From NCBI GenBank assembly GCA_036245805.1, contig BTRK01000002.1, forward strand, positions 31,168,661-31,232,660: 64,000 nt of DNA, in the 5' to 3' direction. The stretch comes from Pristionchus mayeri (lineage: Eukaryota > Nematoda > Chromadorea > Rhabditida > Neodiplogasteridae). A program made the position numbers and the translations under genes. Shown here piece by piece: positions 1 to 11,545 of the stretch (within the stretch, counting starts at the first letter, position 1; every line of letters begins with the position of its first letter). The notes beneath the pieces were generated by a model. The model worked only from the letters and a program-made list of their open reading frames with translations. It ran no database searches and was not told the origin of the DNA.

Positions 1-2261
1 AAACGACTGAACAACTTCGAGGGCGCGAGGGCGATCTTCTTTCTTGGGATATGTCTTGTGCACATGGAACAGGTGGTTGAAAAATATTCGGTAGAAGGGT
101 GCGAGGGCGGGATTTGCTTTCACCATCTTGAATGGTGTATGATTACGAAATTTATTAGATTTTCGTGTACACCCGACCTGCCACCATTCCTTTCTCAGGG
201 ACTTCTGAACGTGCCACCTGTCTAGCGTCATCTCTTTATTCGCTCGCGCAATAATCCTCGCGCAATATCTTGTTAACCATCATATTCTGATCACCTACTC
301 TCCGTCTAGAATACGTGGATGAATGGCTTTATTATTTATAAACGTCATCACCTTATTTCTATGCCGTTATCGATTAATTCGACAAGCGCTTGGTGGGTGC
401 CCACTGATTCCATACGACAGGAAACTCCGTCTGAGATTGCAGATTATTCGTTTTAGTGCGGCAATTGTACCTATTCCTGGTAATCCCTTGTGTAATACGG
501 CCGACGCGATTGCAAGTTTCGTATGGCAATCGATGACCGTGTTTTTATTGTTAGTTGCCGTGTGGCCGGGAGCATCAAACTGTCCATCGATAGATACTTC
601 TAGTCCATTACCCATTATAGAAATATCATAGATTTTCAAAAATACATGAGGATATCAAAGATGCATCAACCGCGATTTCTCTTGCCATTTCTTGCCAGGA
701 ATCGTATACTCGTTCGATAGATACGCTCCCAATTTCACGAACTGTCTTGCGCATGATGCGGTCAGATGGCAAATCGAGTTTGAGAAGAAATCCAAGGTCA
801 CACAACCTCTGTAAAACAGGAAACCTCCTAGCCACAGATACTGCTTCTTACCGGAGTAGGGGTTCCAGTTATAAATGCAGCAATGGCGAGAGAATGATTG
901 AACGAGAATACTTGTCCTCTCCCTTTTCCCACTTTCTGTTGGGTCTCAATGGTCACAACGGCATTGCATTTGTGGTTCAGACAGTGATAGGTGACAACCC
1001 ATGCACTTCCCTCTCTCCTCATATCGATCAGACTCTGGTCGAGTACCTCCCCACATTCTTCACACCGCTTTAGCAGCCGCTTCAGGCAAGCATCTTCTAT
1101 CACGGCATATCGGCCCAACTCTTTCACAATCTCTTCTTCCTCCTCCATTTCCTCATCCTCTTCCCCTTGGTTAGAATCTTGAGAGTACCGGTACTCCGAG
1201 TGCTACAACTAGTAACTGGCAAAATTACCCCGAAATGACTCACCTGTGACTGGATAGTAGCCATTGTTGCAGTAGAGCGATCACTTTTGAACCTCTTTGG
1301 TATGACCTCATCCATTTGATTCCAGGAACCGACGTCGTCTGGATCGTCGTCGGAGTCGGGAGGGGGGAGGCGCCATCGAGGAACCTTTTGTTTTTTTTAG
1401 ATTTCATCAATTGTTTCGTATCATTATTGCATGCTTAGTTGTCCCGATATTTATTGTTCAAAATTTTCATGATTACATTTATGTAAAGTTTATTGTTCAA
1501 AATTTTCATGATGACATTTATGTAAAATCATTGATTATGTATTCTTTGAGTTCTGAATAATATACTTTCCACTTACATCTGTATGCGAAGCGATTGGAGA
1601 AAGTGATCGGGAGCGACGAACCGAACCTGGTCCTGCCTGGAACGGGCATGTGCTCCATGATCAGTCGATTTAGTATGTCTAATTGAGGATTGTAGGTCGA
1701 TGATTCTACTGTGTCAAGATCGATCAATAGTTTGATGTTGTGTGCCTTATAGTTTTACTGCAGTTTATCGTAGATATAAATCTCCCATTGATGTTCATTC
1801 AGATATCGTTAGGCTGCAGCTGAACTCACTTGTCTTCGTGGGGGTTGATGGTAAACTGGTTGTGTGGCATAGAATTGGGATGGCGGAACGAGATCCGCTG
1901 GTCTAGTCGTGCGTAGGGGGACAGTAGGGATGCAAACAGGGCGGACAACGACACTTCGGCGCTGAAGCAATGGGCAGGTGTATTCGTCACGCGGGCAGAA
2001 GAGGTTCATTTTAGTAAAACAATTTATAGAACTCACGTCCTTGGGTAGTTCATCGGAGGGGGAGTCGAAGTGGCGCAAACACCATCTAGGCTCTTTCACC
2101 GAAGAGTGTCTATCCCTTAGACGAGCTGTTCCCTGTTCATCTAGCCCCTGTCTGAGCAGCCACTCCCTTTGAAGCAGAGGTCTCGACCGATGAGGGAAGT
2201 TCCTTGTACTGTCCGCCTCCTCCCCACAGAGGAAGCAACGTCTCTTCCTAACGCTAGCCAT
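1..2261 (-). CDS. THAP-domain / DDE transposase-like protein, C-terminal part off the left edge
   Basis: This looks like a multi-exon gene read from 2261 leftwards. The first exon (2261-2037, donor GTGAGT) encodes a THAP-type C2CH zinc finger: RCFLCG near residue 8, a central REWLL, then PRWCLRHF. A proline-rich exon follows (about 1966-1842). Later exons carry an acidic stretch, a Cys-pair region CEECGEVLDQ with CLNHKC (1148-835), the block SIDGQFDAPGHTA (about 600-560), which resembles the first catalytic Asp region of nematode/cnidarian DDE-like proteins, and DRWHVQKSLRKEWW (about 230-190). The two last motifs occur together in a widespread THAP plus DDE family that I recognise only by pattern. 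It is either a domesticated transposase or a transposon copy; no terminal repeats were seen. The exact exon joins are inferred. Confidence 0.6.
1451..1527. repeat. Two-copy tandem duplication, period about 39 bp
   Basis: The segment TTATTGTTCAAAATTTTCAT followed by GAT(T/G)ACATTTATGTAAA occurs twice in a row, with one substitution. It lies in what I take to be an intron of the THAP/DDE gene. Confidence 0.85.
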
Positions 2262-2387
2262 GCTGAATTGGGTCTCAGCGAGCATAATCAAACAAAAATG
2301 GAAATAAGTAAAATTACAAAAAAATATAAAAGATATATAAGACAAAAAGCACAGTAAGCCGAGACTCTTAGCCCGTGAAAATAAAAC

Positions 2388-2452
2388 TTCAAGACCGGAG
2401 CCGGAATTAATGCCTTTTCAACCCGAGTATTAATTCCGGCTCCGGTCTTGAA
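2388..2452. repeat. Perfect 24-bp inverted repeat with 17-nt loop
   Basis: Arms 2388-2411 and 2429-2452 are exact reverse complements (TTCAAGACCGGAGCCGGAAT then TAAT). It stands between the start of the minus-strand THAP gene and the first recognisable exon of the leftmost START gene. It may be a small palindromic mobile element or the scar of one; a structured RNA is another possibility. Confidence 0.9.
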
Positions 2453-2610
2453 CTTTGATATTCATTCTTAGCTTAATTATTGATTTGTATTTTTTGACAA
2501 AGATGAACGGAAAGGTGATACATTTCATATGGGCGGCAATGTTCTAAGAGTGCCAGGTCCCTTTAAATTTACCTGATTGTGATGCACATTTAACATTATT
2601 CCCAATTCAG

Positions 2611-4252
2611 TATTCGCACGCACTAAACACTGCTGCTGCAGCTTTCATGGAAGCAGAAGAGCTGTTTGATGATCGGGATTTCGTCGTGAGACGAGGATGG
2701 GAAAAGGTGCGTTCGGAAGCAGTAAATTTATCATCAAACGGAGACGTTTTAATATAGCAATATTTAGCATACATGCCTCTTTAGGGGAATTTTCGAAAAT
2801 TTGATGTGCCAGACCCTTTAGCACTTTATTCGACTCTTACGCAAACGGGTTCATATACTATCTATATTTGAAAGAATGTCGGATTTGTCTCTGCAGGAGG
2901 CGGAAACCAGCGAGGGTGATGTTATTTACGGCAAGCATACTCCCAATGGCTTGATGCTCACTGTTTCGGTCAGTTTCATACTGCAAACAAATGGAAAGTG
3001 TGCCTAGTTCTTGACTTTTTTCAGTCAGTGTTCGAGGGAAATGTTGATTTTGTCATGCACGAAGCCTGGACGGTGAGCGTATTGTAGAATATACATTATT
3101 TGTGCATACGTATTTATTGACTTCATAACGTCTCCAACAATCATAAACACTGGAAAAAAAGGCTATTATGTTCTCTTAATTTCAGGGATTAGAATCAGTG
3201 CCCTCGTGGGATCCCCACGTTAAGTTTGCGTGGGTCTTCACTTCTCTCACCAATTACTCTGACATTATTACGGTACGAAATTTTCAACATTTCCGTTATC
3301 TTGATTAATCAATATTTTGGTTTAGTACGGTAGCAACCCCGTTTTCATTCTCTCGGGTCGAGACATGGTTGCTGCCCGAATCTATCGACCACTGCCTAGC
3401 GGTGCGTGACCAGTTGTTTACTTACATTGGTTTGTTTGCTCAAACACATCATTGCAAGAGTTTTATTTCAACGGTGTTCTGAAGGTCACATGTTGTTTTT
3501 ACGGTTTGCCCAAACACAAACTTGTTACTTTTATCACATGGTTCCAACAGTTATGAATAACTCATTTGTTTCTGAATCTATGAACAAATCAACAAAAATG
3601 CAGGCGGCTATCGATCGGCCTTCCGATCCGTCTCACTTGATGAATTGCCAGAAACGGAGGATCGTGTTCGGTGAGTTTCCTTCTAGAGTTCGAAATTTGT
3701 TAATACTCTCCTCATGTTATACACTCTCACCTACCGACCGATTTAGACAGTTTAATGAAGAGATGGTTATTAGGGCTGACAATTCGAAGGGTAGCGCTCC
3801 CTTGTCAAGAAGTGTCAATCCTAACGGATCAACGAATTTCGAACGCTAACATCAACCATTTATCGTCTCCTTTCCAGTGCCCATCTTCACTTGGGCGCCG
3901 TTCAGTTCCGCCCGCATCCTGATTATCCAGAAAATAAAACCATATCTGACTTTGTGACGCTGATCGATATGAAGGGAATGCTCCCGCAGTTTATCGTGAA
4001 CCAGGTACGGACGAGGAATTTTCAGCAGCTGTGAACTTTCTCAGAATTCCCATAAATTTGCGATTTTTATTGCGAATTATTTTCGTGCAGATGAGTAATT
4101 TTCAACAGCAGTTACAGTAATAGTAAGATTCCAAGATAGTGAACGATTGATTGCAGATTCTTCCTAAACTCATGGTTACGGATGCGGAAGTTAAAGTGCA
4201 GCATTTTAGAGGGCTATCTAAGAAGATATCGTACAATTGGATGAGTTTCTAA
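2611..4252 (+). pseudogene. START-domain gene copy 1, lacking the usual first two exons
   Basis: Eight exons match exons 3-10 of the other START copies and remain in frame: 2611-2706 (YSHALNTAAAAF, ending RRGWEK), EAETSEGDVIYGK, SVFEGNVDFVMHEAW, GLESVPSWDPHVKF, YGSNPVFILSGRDM, GGYRSAFRSVSLDE, AHLHLGAVQFRPHPDYPE with LIDMKGMLPQFIVN, and the last exon ending in TAA at 4252. The family binds a lipid or sterol in a helix-grip pocket. The exon with the signal peptide and the exon ending in KPE-x-EK are absent between the THAP gene and 2611. A small replacement exon, ATG AAC GGA AAG before GTGATA at 2503, is in phase, so an expressed N-terminally shortened form cannot be excluded. Calling it a 5'-truncated copy is inference. 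Confidence 0.6.
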
Positions 4253-4406
4253 AGCCCATTAGATCGTGTAAAGAACTGATAATCCTAAGACAACATTCGC
4301 TGTATAAACACAATTAAATTAAATACAGCACAAGGCAATGCGATATTTGTATGCAATGGATGTAAATCTGGAAATAAAAATTCGACATTCGATATAATGC
4401 AACTTA

Positions 4407-5673
4407 TCAGGTTGGAACAAAAGTTTTGCACGATTTTCAAATTTTCTTTTCCGGCACACCCTGACATTTATTTACAAAATTATTTAATATTGTTGCATTT
4501 ATTCATTGAGGGCTTCGATACTCTTTCTATCACACATTAGTATTACCCATACCATTTCATATTGTGACGATATTTTAAAGTCAAAGTTACTACATTTGAG
4601 AACTGAACAACATAATTTTGGGGTCTGCACTCTATGGGCATCGATGATAATGCAAATATAAAGGTGTATTTGGAAAGTATGATGAACAGGCATCATAAGA
4701 TACTATGACAATGGTGATTATCACAAATGGCGTTCCAGAAACTCAGGTCATGTTTGATCTCGCGCCAAAAGGGGCTTGGTCTGAATTAGTTGCCTTTACC
4801 GCATAGCCGTAGCCGTAAGTCTATCGATCTCAAATGCACTTAAACTTTAAGTACCTTCCATGATAAGCTTAAAATTCTTTTTGCGTGGACATACAATGCT
4901 TCAATTTAAAAAATGCAATATTGCATACTCAGATACTGATATTTTAGTGTCCAAATTGATGTTTCCATGAATGCCATGTTTCCAGCAGAAAAGGGAGCTC
5001 AGACTTTATATGGTTAACTGAATGAGCAACTCTTACTCTATCAATTATTGGCTTGGCCGACTCAGGGGACAGCTTCCTTTTGAGGAGATCGACTTGAACT
5101 ATGTACACCGAATTTCAATATTTTGGCTGTGATGATCATGATTCAAAATTTCAGAAAATCTAAATTTTCTTGAAGGGGAAAAGGGTATGATCCAGCATTC
5201 CTCTATGTTATAAAACCCCACGGTAGCATATTTAAAACACTTAAGATCAAGCCAGTATGATTGATTGTCGAGACAAGAAAAGCGATCCAGTGAGCAACGT
5301 TACTTCGCGAATGTTGGAATTTAATGGCCCGTAATCCTTGCTAATTTGAAGTAACCACCAGATCCTACATAGCTTTAGAGAGAACTACCAACGGGCTTTT
5401 CACACCACTATGTGAGATTATACCATGATTTGTTCTGTCAGAATAGGAACGTGATAAACAAATGTTCATGTAACTAAAAAATTTCACATTTAATGAAACC
5501 TGTTTTTTTTTCGCAAACCCTCAGAGCAGGATTCGATTCGAAGTAGCGGATATATTTTACAAATAGTCCCTAAATATATTCTACCTGGTTAGATCGGCCC
5601 GATTAAAGTGAAGCCTTTTAAGTGATTTCAAACTTCATGGTCGTAATCGTGCAAAACTTTTGTTCCAACCTAA
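4407..5673. mobile_element. Mariner-like DNA transposon, 1.27 kb, degenerate
   Basis: Terminal inverted repeats (T)CAGGTTGGAACAAAAGTTTT at the left and its complement, ending CCAACCTAA, at the right. Both ends are flanked by TA, the Tc1/mariner target. No usable transposase frame is left. The length (1267 bp) equals that of the copy at 9010-10275 within one base. Confidence 0.8.
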
Positions 5674-5739
5674 TATATGCCATGTGACATATTGCTTCAT
5701 CCCATGTGATTAAAATGATTGTGAAACAATTTATCGCAT

Positions 5740-7618
5740 TCAATCAGCCAACTCATACTCCTTCCTCATCATTGCTCGGTTTTCTTCAGTCGCTGGACCA
5801 TAGATAGAAATCAAAATGTCATTTGTAAATAAACGACTTTCAATACACTTCCTAGCAAATCGTGTTCGAAGCAAGCTTGTATTTGTAAATATACAGGGTG
5901 CGCCATAATTACGTAGACTGATTTCATTATTCTGTAACCCGGCCGCCCAATCGATATGCGCGACCCCTACAGCATCATCATGGCGAGTGGCCATTGACCT
6001 CTCACTATTCAAGGTATCTTGTCATTTAGTTAGGTTTTCCAGTAATGGCGATGTCTACTCGTCTCCAACCCTCATCATCAGTCACAAGTAGGTGTCACAC
6101 GTCGGTGACATCGACGCTCATCGACTCGGCGTTCATAAATAGAATGCTTCTGATATCGTCATCATGTACCAGCGGCTTGGTACTGATAAGGACTGTCCGG
6201 ACATATAGAGACCTGGGAATGTTTCCACCACAAGGCACCGAGAGCGCATCCGAAAGATGGTGCTTCGAAATCGTACTCAGGTGGCCAAGAGTATTGATAT
6301 CTCGAGCACTTCCGTTTCTGATCTTCTCAAGTCCCGGCTGACTCTTCGCCCTTACAAGTACATTAAGTTGCTCGGACTAGGTGAGCAGATTAAGCGTCGC
6401 AGAGAAATAAATCGTTAACTGTTGTTGCAGTTTGCCAGGTCCGCGCATTTCAGTACGTTGTTCAGCGATGTAATTATGATTACCGTCGAAAGAATGTTGA
6501 TCATCCAAACCAGCATATTCACTGCCTCTGATCCTGCAGTATCTTAAAATTGTTGTGGAATCGCTGGTTATATCACTCATCACGTCTACATAACGGTTTT
6601 TGTTGCAATTTGCACAACAGTCAAGTTCCTTCTCGCTTTTGTCACTCCGGGAGCTAAGAACAATAAGGAATATTAGATGATGCGCATCCTGGAAGACGCG
6701 CTAACAACATGAACTCAATCCAACTTCGACCAGGGACACTGGTCGTCTCAGAAACAATCAACTCTATTCAGAAGGCAAATTCGTTGCCGGACACCCATGC
6801 AACCACTCTCACTGATTGACCCCCTAACTCCCCCGATCTTAACCCCTCCTTCAGGGTTTAGGGGCGTAGTAGTCCAAGATGTCCTCTAACAAGAACTATA
6901 CGCGAACCCACATGAATGCAGCCCTTCTCAAAGCATGAGTCGAAATCTGTGAAAATTTCATGCGGGAATCGATAGGTGGATCTGAAAAGATACTCAAGGC
7001 CAGTCTCCGAGCAAATAGAGGCTCCATCAAACGAAGACAGTAAGTTAATATTACCCATATGGCTGGTAAAGTTTGCCATAAAATATATCCCTCAAGTTCG
7101 ATTCCAAAGGTAGGAAACATTTGAAAACATCAATCTACGTAATTATGGCGCACCCTGTAGACGATAATCTGCATGATGCTCATCGCGGACGTGCAAAATT
7201 ACTGGGAATATATCCAGACGATAGTGCACCATGCCCGAAAGAATTTGAGATACACTTTCTTGAAATTCAGACAATTTCATATACAGTTCAGTATTGCAGC
7301 GGATGTAATAGTAGTAATTGCGAATTACTTGCATCTCGCTGTCTGTGATGTTCTCGGTATCGATCTGTGCCTCTACAGGGGTACTCGAATAGTATCGATG
7401 GAGGAGAATGAAGAATTCAACTTCTTTAGATGTGGTTCTTCTACGAAAGTCACAGTTCTCAAAAAATTGGAAGATGGAGGAACGGAGGGAAGTAATCTCT
7501 ATAAAAAATCTTTTTTATAAGAGCACCTTTTATTTTTCCACTTTCGTAACCGTCTAATAACGCTAGCGGAAAACATTGAAAATTAATGAGGAGGTAGTAA
7601 CACACCTTCGGCAGACAT
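5740..7618 (-). pseudogene. Orphan-family gene, copy A, split by a Tc1-like element
   Basis: The minus strand has the family's 13-nt first exon (7606-7618, ATG TCT GCC GAA G before GTGTGT) and second exon: EITSLRSSIFQFFEN, EVEFFILLHRYYSS, QILSGMVHYRLDIFPVIL. The frame is cut at 7157 by a transposon that ends at 5894, and family sequence resumes to the terminal MRKEYELAD and stop at 5740. Besides the insertion, one base is missing near 5872 relative to copy B (CGAACACGATTTG against CGAACACATGTTTG), shifting the frame. The product function is unknown. Confidence 0.75.
5894..7157 (+). mobile_element. Tc1/mariner-superfamily transposon inside orphan copy A
   Basis: Terminal repeats CAGGGTGCGCCATAATTACG at 5894 and its complement ending at 7157, with TA on both sides (5892-5893, 7158-7159). 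The interior keeps decayed transposase reading on the plus strand: SISSTSVSDLLKSRL-like helix-turn-helix text (about 6290-6340), RPYKYIKLLG (about 6345) and PPNSPDLNPS (about 6820), the last typical of the region before the third catalytic Asp. Stops and frameshifts show it is inactive. Confidence 0.85.
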
Positions 7619-7729
7619 TGCATCGGACATTTAGCTGTTGAGGGCAGAAATGAGTAGGTGAAAAGTATTGAAAGAAAGTGAAAGTTTGAATTGACTAGGT
7701 GTCATATAAATGCAACACGGGCGTTTGGT

Positions 7730-7764
7730 GAAATGTCGGCTGTATTCTCACACCCATTGCACCA
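7730..7764 (-). promoter_or_regulatory. Orphan-family shared upstream block, copy A
   Basis: Minus-strand reading TGGTGCAATGGGTGTGAGAA, then TACAGCCGACATTTCAC. It lies 112 nt upstream of the copy A start codon. The same block recurs upstream of copies B, D, F, G, H, I and J, 75-112 nt from the ATG. Each copy can also be read as W-C-x-x-C, so an upstream coding exon is a rival explanation. Confidence 0.5.
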
Positions 7765-8512
7765 GGTCACAAATTGACCTATTTTGTGATATACCGTAAG
7801 AAACCACTGAGAAACTATGCCACGCTAAGCATCCAAAGGCACATGTAACTTAAACCGCGGAATTGTGGTCGGACTTGGCTGGGAGGAATTTGCTATTGTT
7901 CAGTGATTTGATATAGATTTAATGCTATATCCACGATGCAAATGAATCATAACATCTATCATTTGACATTTATATTTGCATTTGAAGGGGATCAAATGCA
8001 TCAGCGGGTCAGTACTTAACCCACCCTGTAATGTAGGGATGGCGGATTCGCTTCGGTTAATGGATTATCAATTATCAAATAATAATATGTTTATCGCTCG
8101 TGGCGGTGGTTCAATTAACGAATAGTAATAATTATACATGAAAAATAGTCATCACAAAACGATATTACGATGCCGAATGAACGACAGAGGAACTATTGAA
8201 AAGATGGGTCGAGATTTTTAATGTAATTGGAGACAATAGGGAGATGAGGACTACTAATAATAGAGTCGTCGAGACCATTCCAATGTGATATTATTCTATT
8301 AGACAAGAAATTAGCAAATCTTTGACTAGTGGTGAGAAATGGGCAAATTTTAAGGCGGTGTCCTCAAAAGGCGGTGTCTTCTTAAGGCAGTGTCCTTCTT
8401 AAGGCACGCGACCTTCAGTAATGTAGCATTTTTTTGAAATTTTTTTAAAAAAACTTATATTTATTGAAGTATTCAATGGATCAAAAAGCATTGTTAAAAC
8501 CATTTATCGCGT
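7765..8512. other. Intergenic; short imperfect tandem repeat at 8351-8405
   Basis: No gene is recognised. Near the right end, AAGGCGGTGTCCT-type units of about 18-20 bp occur three to four times with differences. Confidence 0.6.
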
Positions 8513-10355
8513 TCAATCATCCAATTCATACTCCTTCGCCATCATTGCGCGAGTTTCATCAGTCGCTTGACAATGTGGAAATCAAAATATCATTTGTAAA
8601 TAAACAATTTTCAATACACTTCCTAGCAAACATGTGTTCGAAAGCAACATGAATTTGAAAATATTCATTTAAATTATTATAATAAGATAATTCACGCTCA
8701 TCACGGACGTTAAAAATTACTGGCAACAGATCTACGCGATAGTGGACCATTCCCGAAAGAATTTGGAATGCATTTTCCCGAAATTCGTGGACAAACAAAC
8801 GAGAATTGCAGCGGATGAAATAGAGGTAATTGAGAACTACTTGCTTCTCTCTCTCTCTGTGAGATTCTCGGTACCGATTCTCTCTTCCAGAGGGGCATTC
8901 GAATAGTATTCATTCAGCAGCATGAAGAATCGGGCATCTTCTGAAGCGGTTTGCATACGAATTGTACTGCTTTCAAGACATCTGAAGATGGAAGAGCGGA
9001 GTGAAGATATCAGGGTGGTGAGAAAGTAATGCTCGATTTTAAAATTTTCAATTCTGAGTTACCCCGCCTTTTGTTGTCGTCTGACTATCATATTGTTATA
9101 TGTAGTCGTTGAGTGCTTGGATACACTTTCCATCGCACATTGGTTCAAACCTATCCAGTTACTATTGAGACCACATGATGGAGACAGAAGTACATGAACA
9201 AAGAGTTGGACCGATTACGTTTTGGCCCAACATTCCATGGAGAGCTATGATAGGGCAACTATTATGTCACAGCCGAAAAGTATGCCATACGTAGATCACA
9301 ATGCAACATTTGAATCTTGTCCGCTGCGAAAGGCCTGTCAGAAAACACTCCCATTTATGAACTTGACCCTCACTGAACATTAACAGAAATACTCATCTTT
9401 ACCGTGTATCCGTAACAATACATGTATCCATCTCAAATGTACTAAAACGAAAAGCACTCTCGATTATTAATTTAAATTTTATTTATGTGAGTATACAATA
9501 CACCCACAAAAATATGTAGCATTCATCACCCTGGCAATGGAATTTGAACATCGGAATTCGAATATTGCAAAAATCCCTGCTTACAGCATTGGTGAAAAAT
9601 CCTCACTTTAGTGGTTAACTGTTGATGCTACTCCTTACCTATCACTATTCATCTAGACTTAGTCAGGGGATAGCTCCTTCTCGAGGAAATTCAATCATTC
9701 ACCGGACACCAAAAATCAAAAATTTTGGCCATTTTGACCTTTAGTCAACACTACGGAAAATTTATGTTTTCTAAAACTTGGAAAGACTTGAGTTCAAATG
9801 TGTCTCTGCCATATGTAGTGCCTTGGTATACTATGAAAACGCACTCACATAGAAACCAGTCTGAACAATCTTAGAAGAAGGAAACATCATCACAAGAGAA
9901 GGGTTACCTCGAAAAGGCTCGCATTCAATGGTGTGCAAATCATGCTTTAGTGAACCAGAGATGATACTAGACGTATTATTAGAAAGCACTCCCAATAGGC
10001 TACGCAATCCACTATATGCAAAGTCACGACTATGTTTTCCCGCAAAATACGAGAAGCAGAAATTATTTTTAGAAAAGTGTGAAAATCTCACAATTGATAA
10101 ATCTTATTTTTTTCGGATACCCAAAAGGCATGATGCGATACAAACACATGCATATAAGGACGAAGTCAACCCCTACTATGTGCTATCGAGCTGACTTGAG
10201 ATCCTTAGCAAAAAGGATTTTAGGCGGGCTCAAACATCCTGCCTCAAATCGAGCATTACTTTCTCACCAGCCTAGTATATCTACAAAACAAATACAGTCA
10301 CAACAGTCGAACGAAAAATATACGGAAGAAGTGATCTCACACCTTCAACAGACAT
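8513..10355 (-). pseudogene. Orphan-family gene, copy B, with a mariner element in intron 1
   Basis: Exon 1 is 10343-10355 (ATG TCT GTT GAA G before GTGTGA). The intron contains a complete mariner-like element (9010-10275). Exon 2 runs about 9009-8513 and encodes LRSSIFRCLESS, EDARFFMLLNEYYS, QILSGMVHYRVDLLPVIF, ARKCIENCLFTND and a terminal AKEYELDD. A two-base deletion near 8575 relative to copy A, plus an in-frame stop after TERERSK, break the frame. Stop of the ancestral frame is at 8513. Confidence 0.7.
9010..10275. mobile_element. Mariner-like transposon, 1266 bp, in intron 1 of copy B
   Basis: Left end TCAGGGTGGTGAGAAAGTAA, right end its near complement closing with ACCAGCCTAG, TA on both sides. 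The interior resembles the 4407-5673 element (for example the region around TTGAGTGCTTGGATACACTT), with no intact transposase. Confidence 0.8.
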
Positions 10356-10440
10356 TAGCGAATCGACGCGGACCAGGATTGTTTAGTGAAATATATACTA
10401 ATGTGTAGTGTGTCTTACAAGCGCGGGAAACACGCTTGGG

Positions 10441-10475
10441 AAAATGTCGGCTGTCGTCTCACACTTATTACACCG
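10441..10475 (-). promoter_or_regulatory. Orphan-family shared upstream block, copy B
   Basis: Minus-strand reading CGGTGTAATAAGTGTGAGAC, then GACAGCCGACATTTT, 86 nt upstream of the copy B start codon. Most similar to the block of copy A. Confidence 0.5.
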
Positions 10476-10611
10476 TAACATTATTGGCATTCACCATGAT
10501 GTGTGGCATACCGTAGGATGTGGAAGGAGTGTTACATTTGGTAATCTAAAAGCGCATGAACTGTGCATTTGAACGAATCTCTTTTCAAACGAATCTTAAC
10601 ATTTATCGTCA

Positions 10612-11177
10612 TTAATCAGCGAGACGATACTCACGAGCGATCGTATTTTGATCGGCTCTACGCGAAGGAGCAAAAACAGAAATCGAAGCATCAAGGTCAA
10701 AGCCACTTCCATTCTGGTTATGAGCAATTATTGACGTTTCCACTAGCACTCTACCCCCAGTATATCCATATCGCTATGAGATAAATTCACAAAGTTGAGC
10801 ATAACTGGAAGAAGTTCACATCGGAAAAGAACCATTCCAGCTAATATTTGGGGATAATTCTCATAACATTGGTAGAACCTTTTCAAAACTCGAAGCATAT
10901 TGATTTAAGCACGGCCAATATTTACTTCTTCCCGGCTAATGTTATCTATACTGATCTTAGCGTCGTCAGAGACTGTTGAGTAGTATTTGTGCAGAAGTAT
11001 GAAGAAGTCACTTTCTTGCTCATGAGTCCTTCTTCTTCTTCCATCCAGTTCAAGAAATTCGAATATTGAAGAGCGAAGAGACGACATCTCTGCAGATGTA
11101 AGTTAACATCAGTTTCATGAAAATATAGTAATTTAATATGAGCTGACAACACATTTTTACTAACCTTCAGGTGACAT
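10612..11177 (-). pseudogene. Orphan-family gene, copy C, with premature stop
   Basis: Exon 1 is 11165-11177 (ATG TCA CCT GAA G before GTTAGT). Exon 2 begins after CTGCAG with EMSSLRSSIFEFLE, then SDFFILLHKYYST and ISIDNISREEV. A stop at about 10905 ends the frame early, but sequence beyond it still reads as the family: YPQILAGMVLFRCELLPVML, VFAPSRRADQ and a terminal REYRLAD at 10612. Confidence 0.7.
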
Positions 11178-11545
11178 TTCGAGATTGTTGTCGTTAATAT
11201 AGGTGTCGGAAGATTCAGAGTAGTTCCATGCAAATCAGTGTGTATAACGAAAATGCAGCTGTCACCTAACATGTTATATTCACAACCACATTACTCGTAA
11301 CCGGAAAAAGGTATTATACTGTAACTGATGCAAGAGATCGCGTAGTATACGGACTAATGAGCAGGAAGTTATTTTGAGATGACAAAGAAATCTTAGAATT
11401 TATCATTGTTAATCAGCGGGGCTATGCTCACATTTTGTCATCTCTTGAATTTTTTTTCGTGGAGGCATATCCAACAACGAATCATAAAATTCGAAGCCAC
11501 AATTGCTCGGATCGAAAACTTCTTATGATCAAAATCATTTCACGC

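Noticed and set aside
747..1182. Plus-strand open frames over the THAP gene
   Set aside because: They are shadows of the minus-strand exons, which carry recognisable zinc-binding motifs and splice sites.
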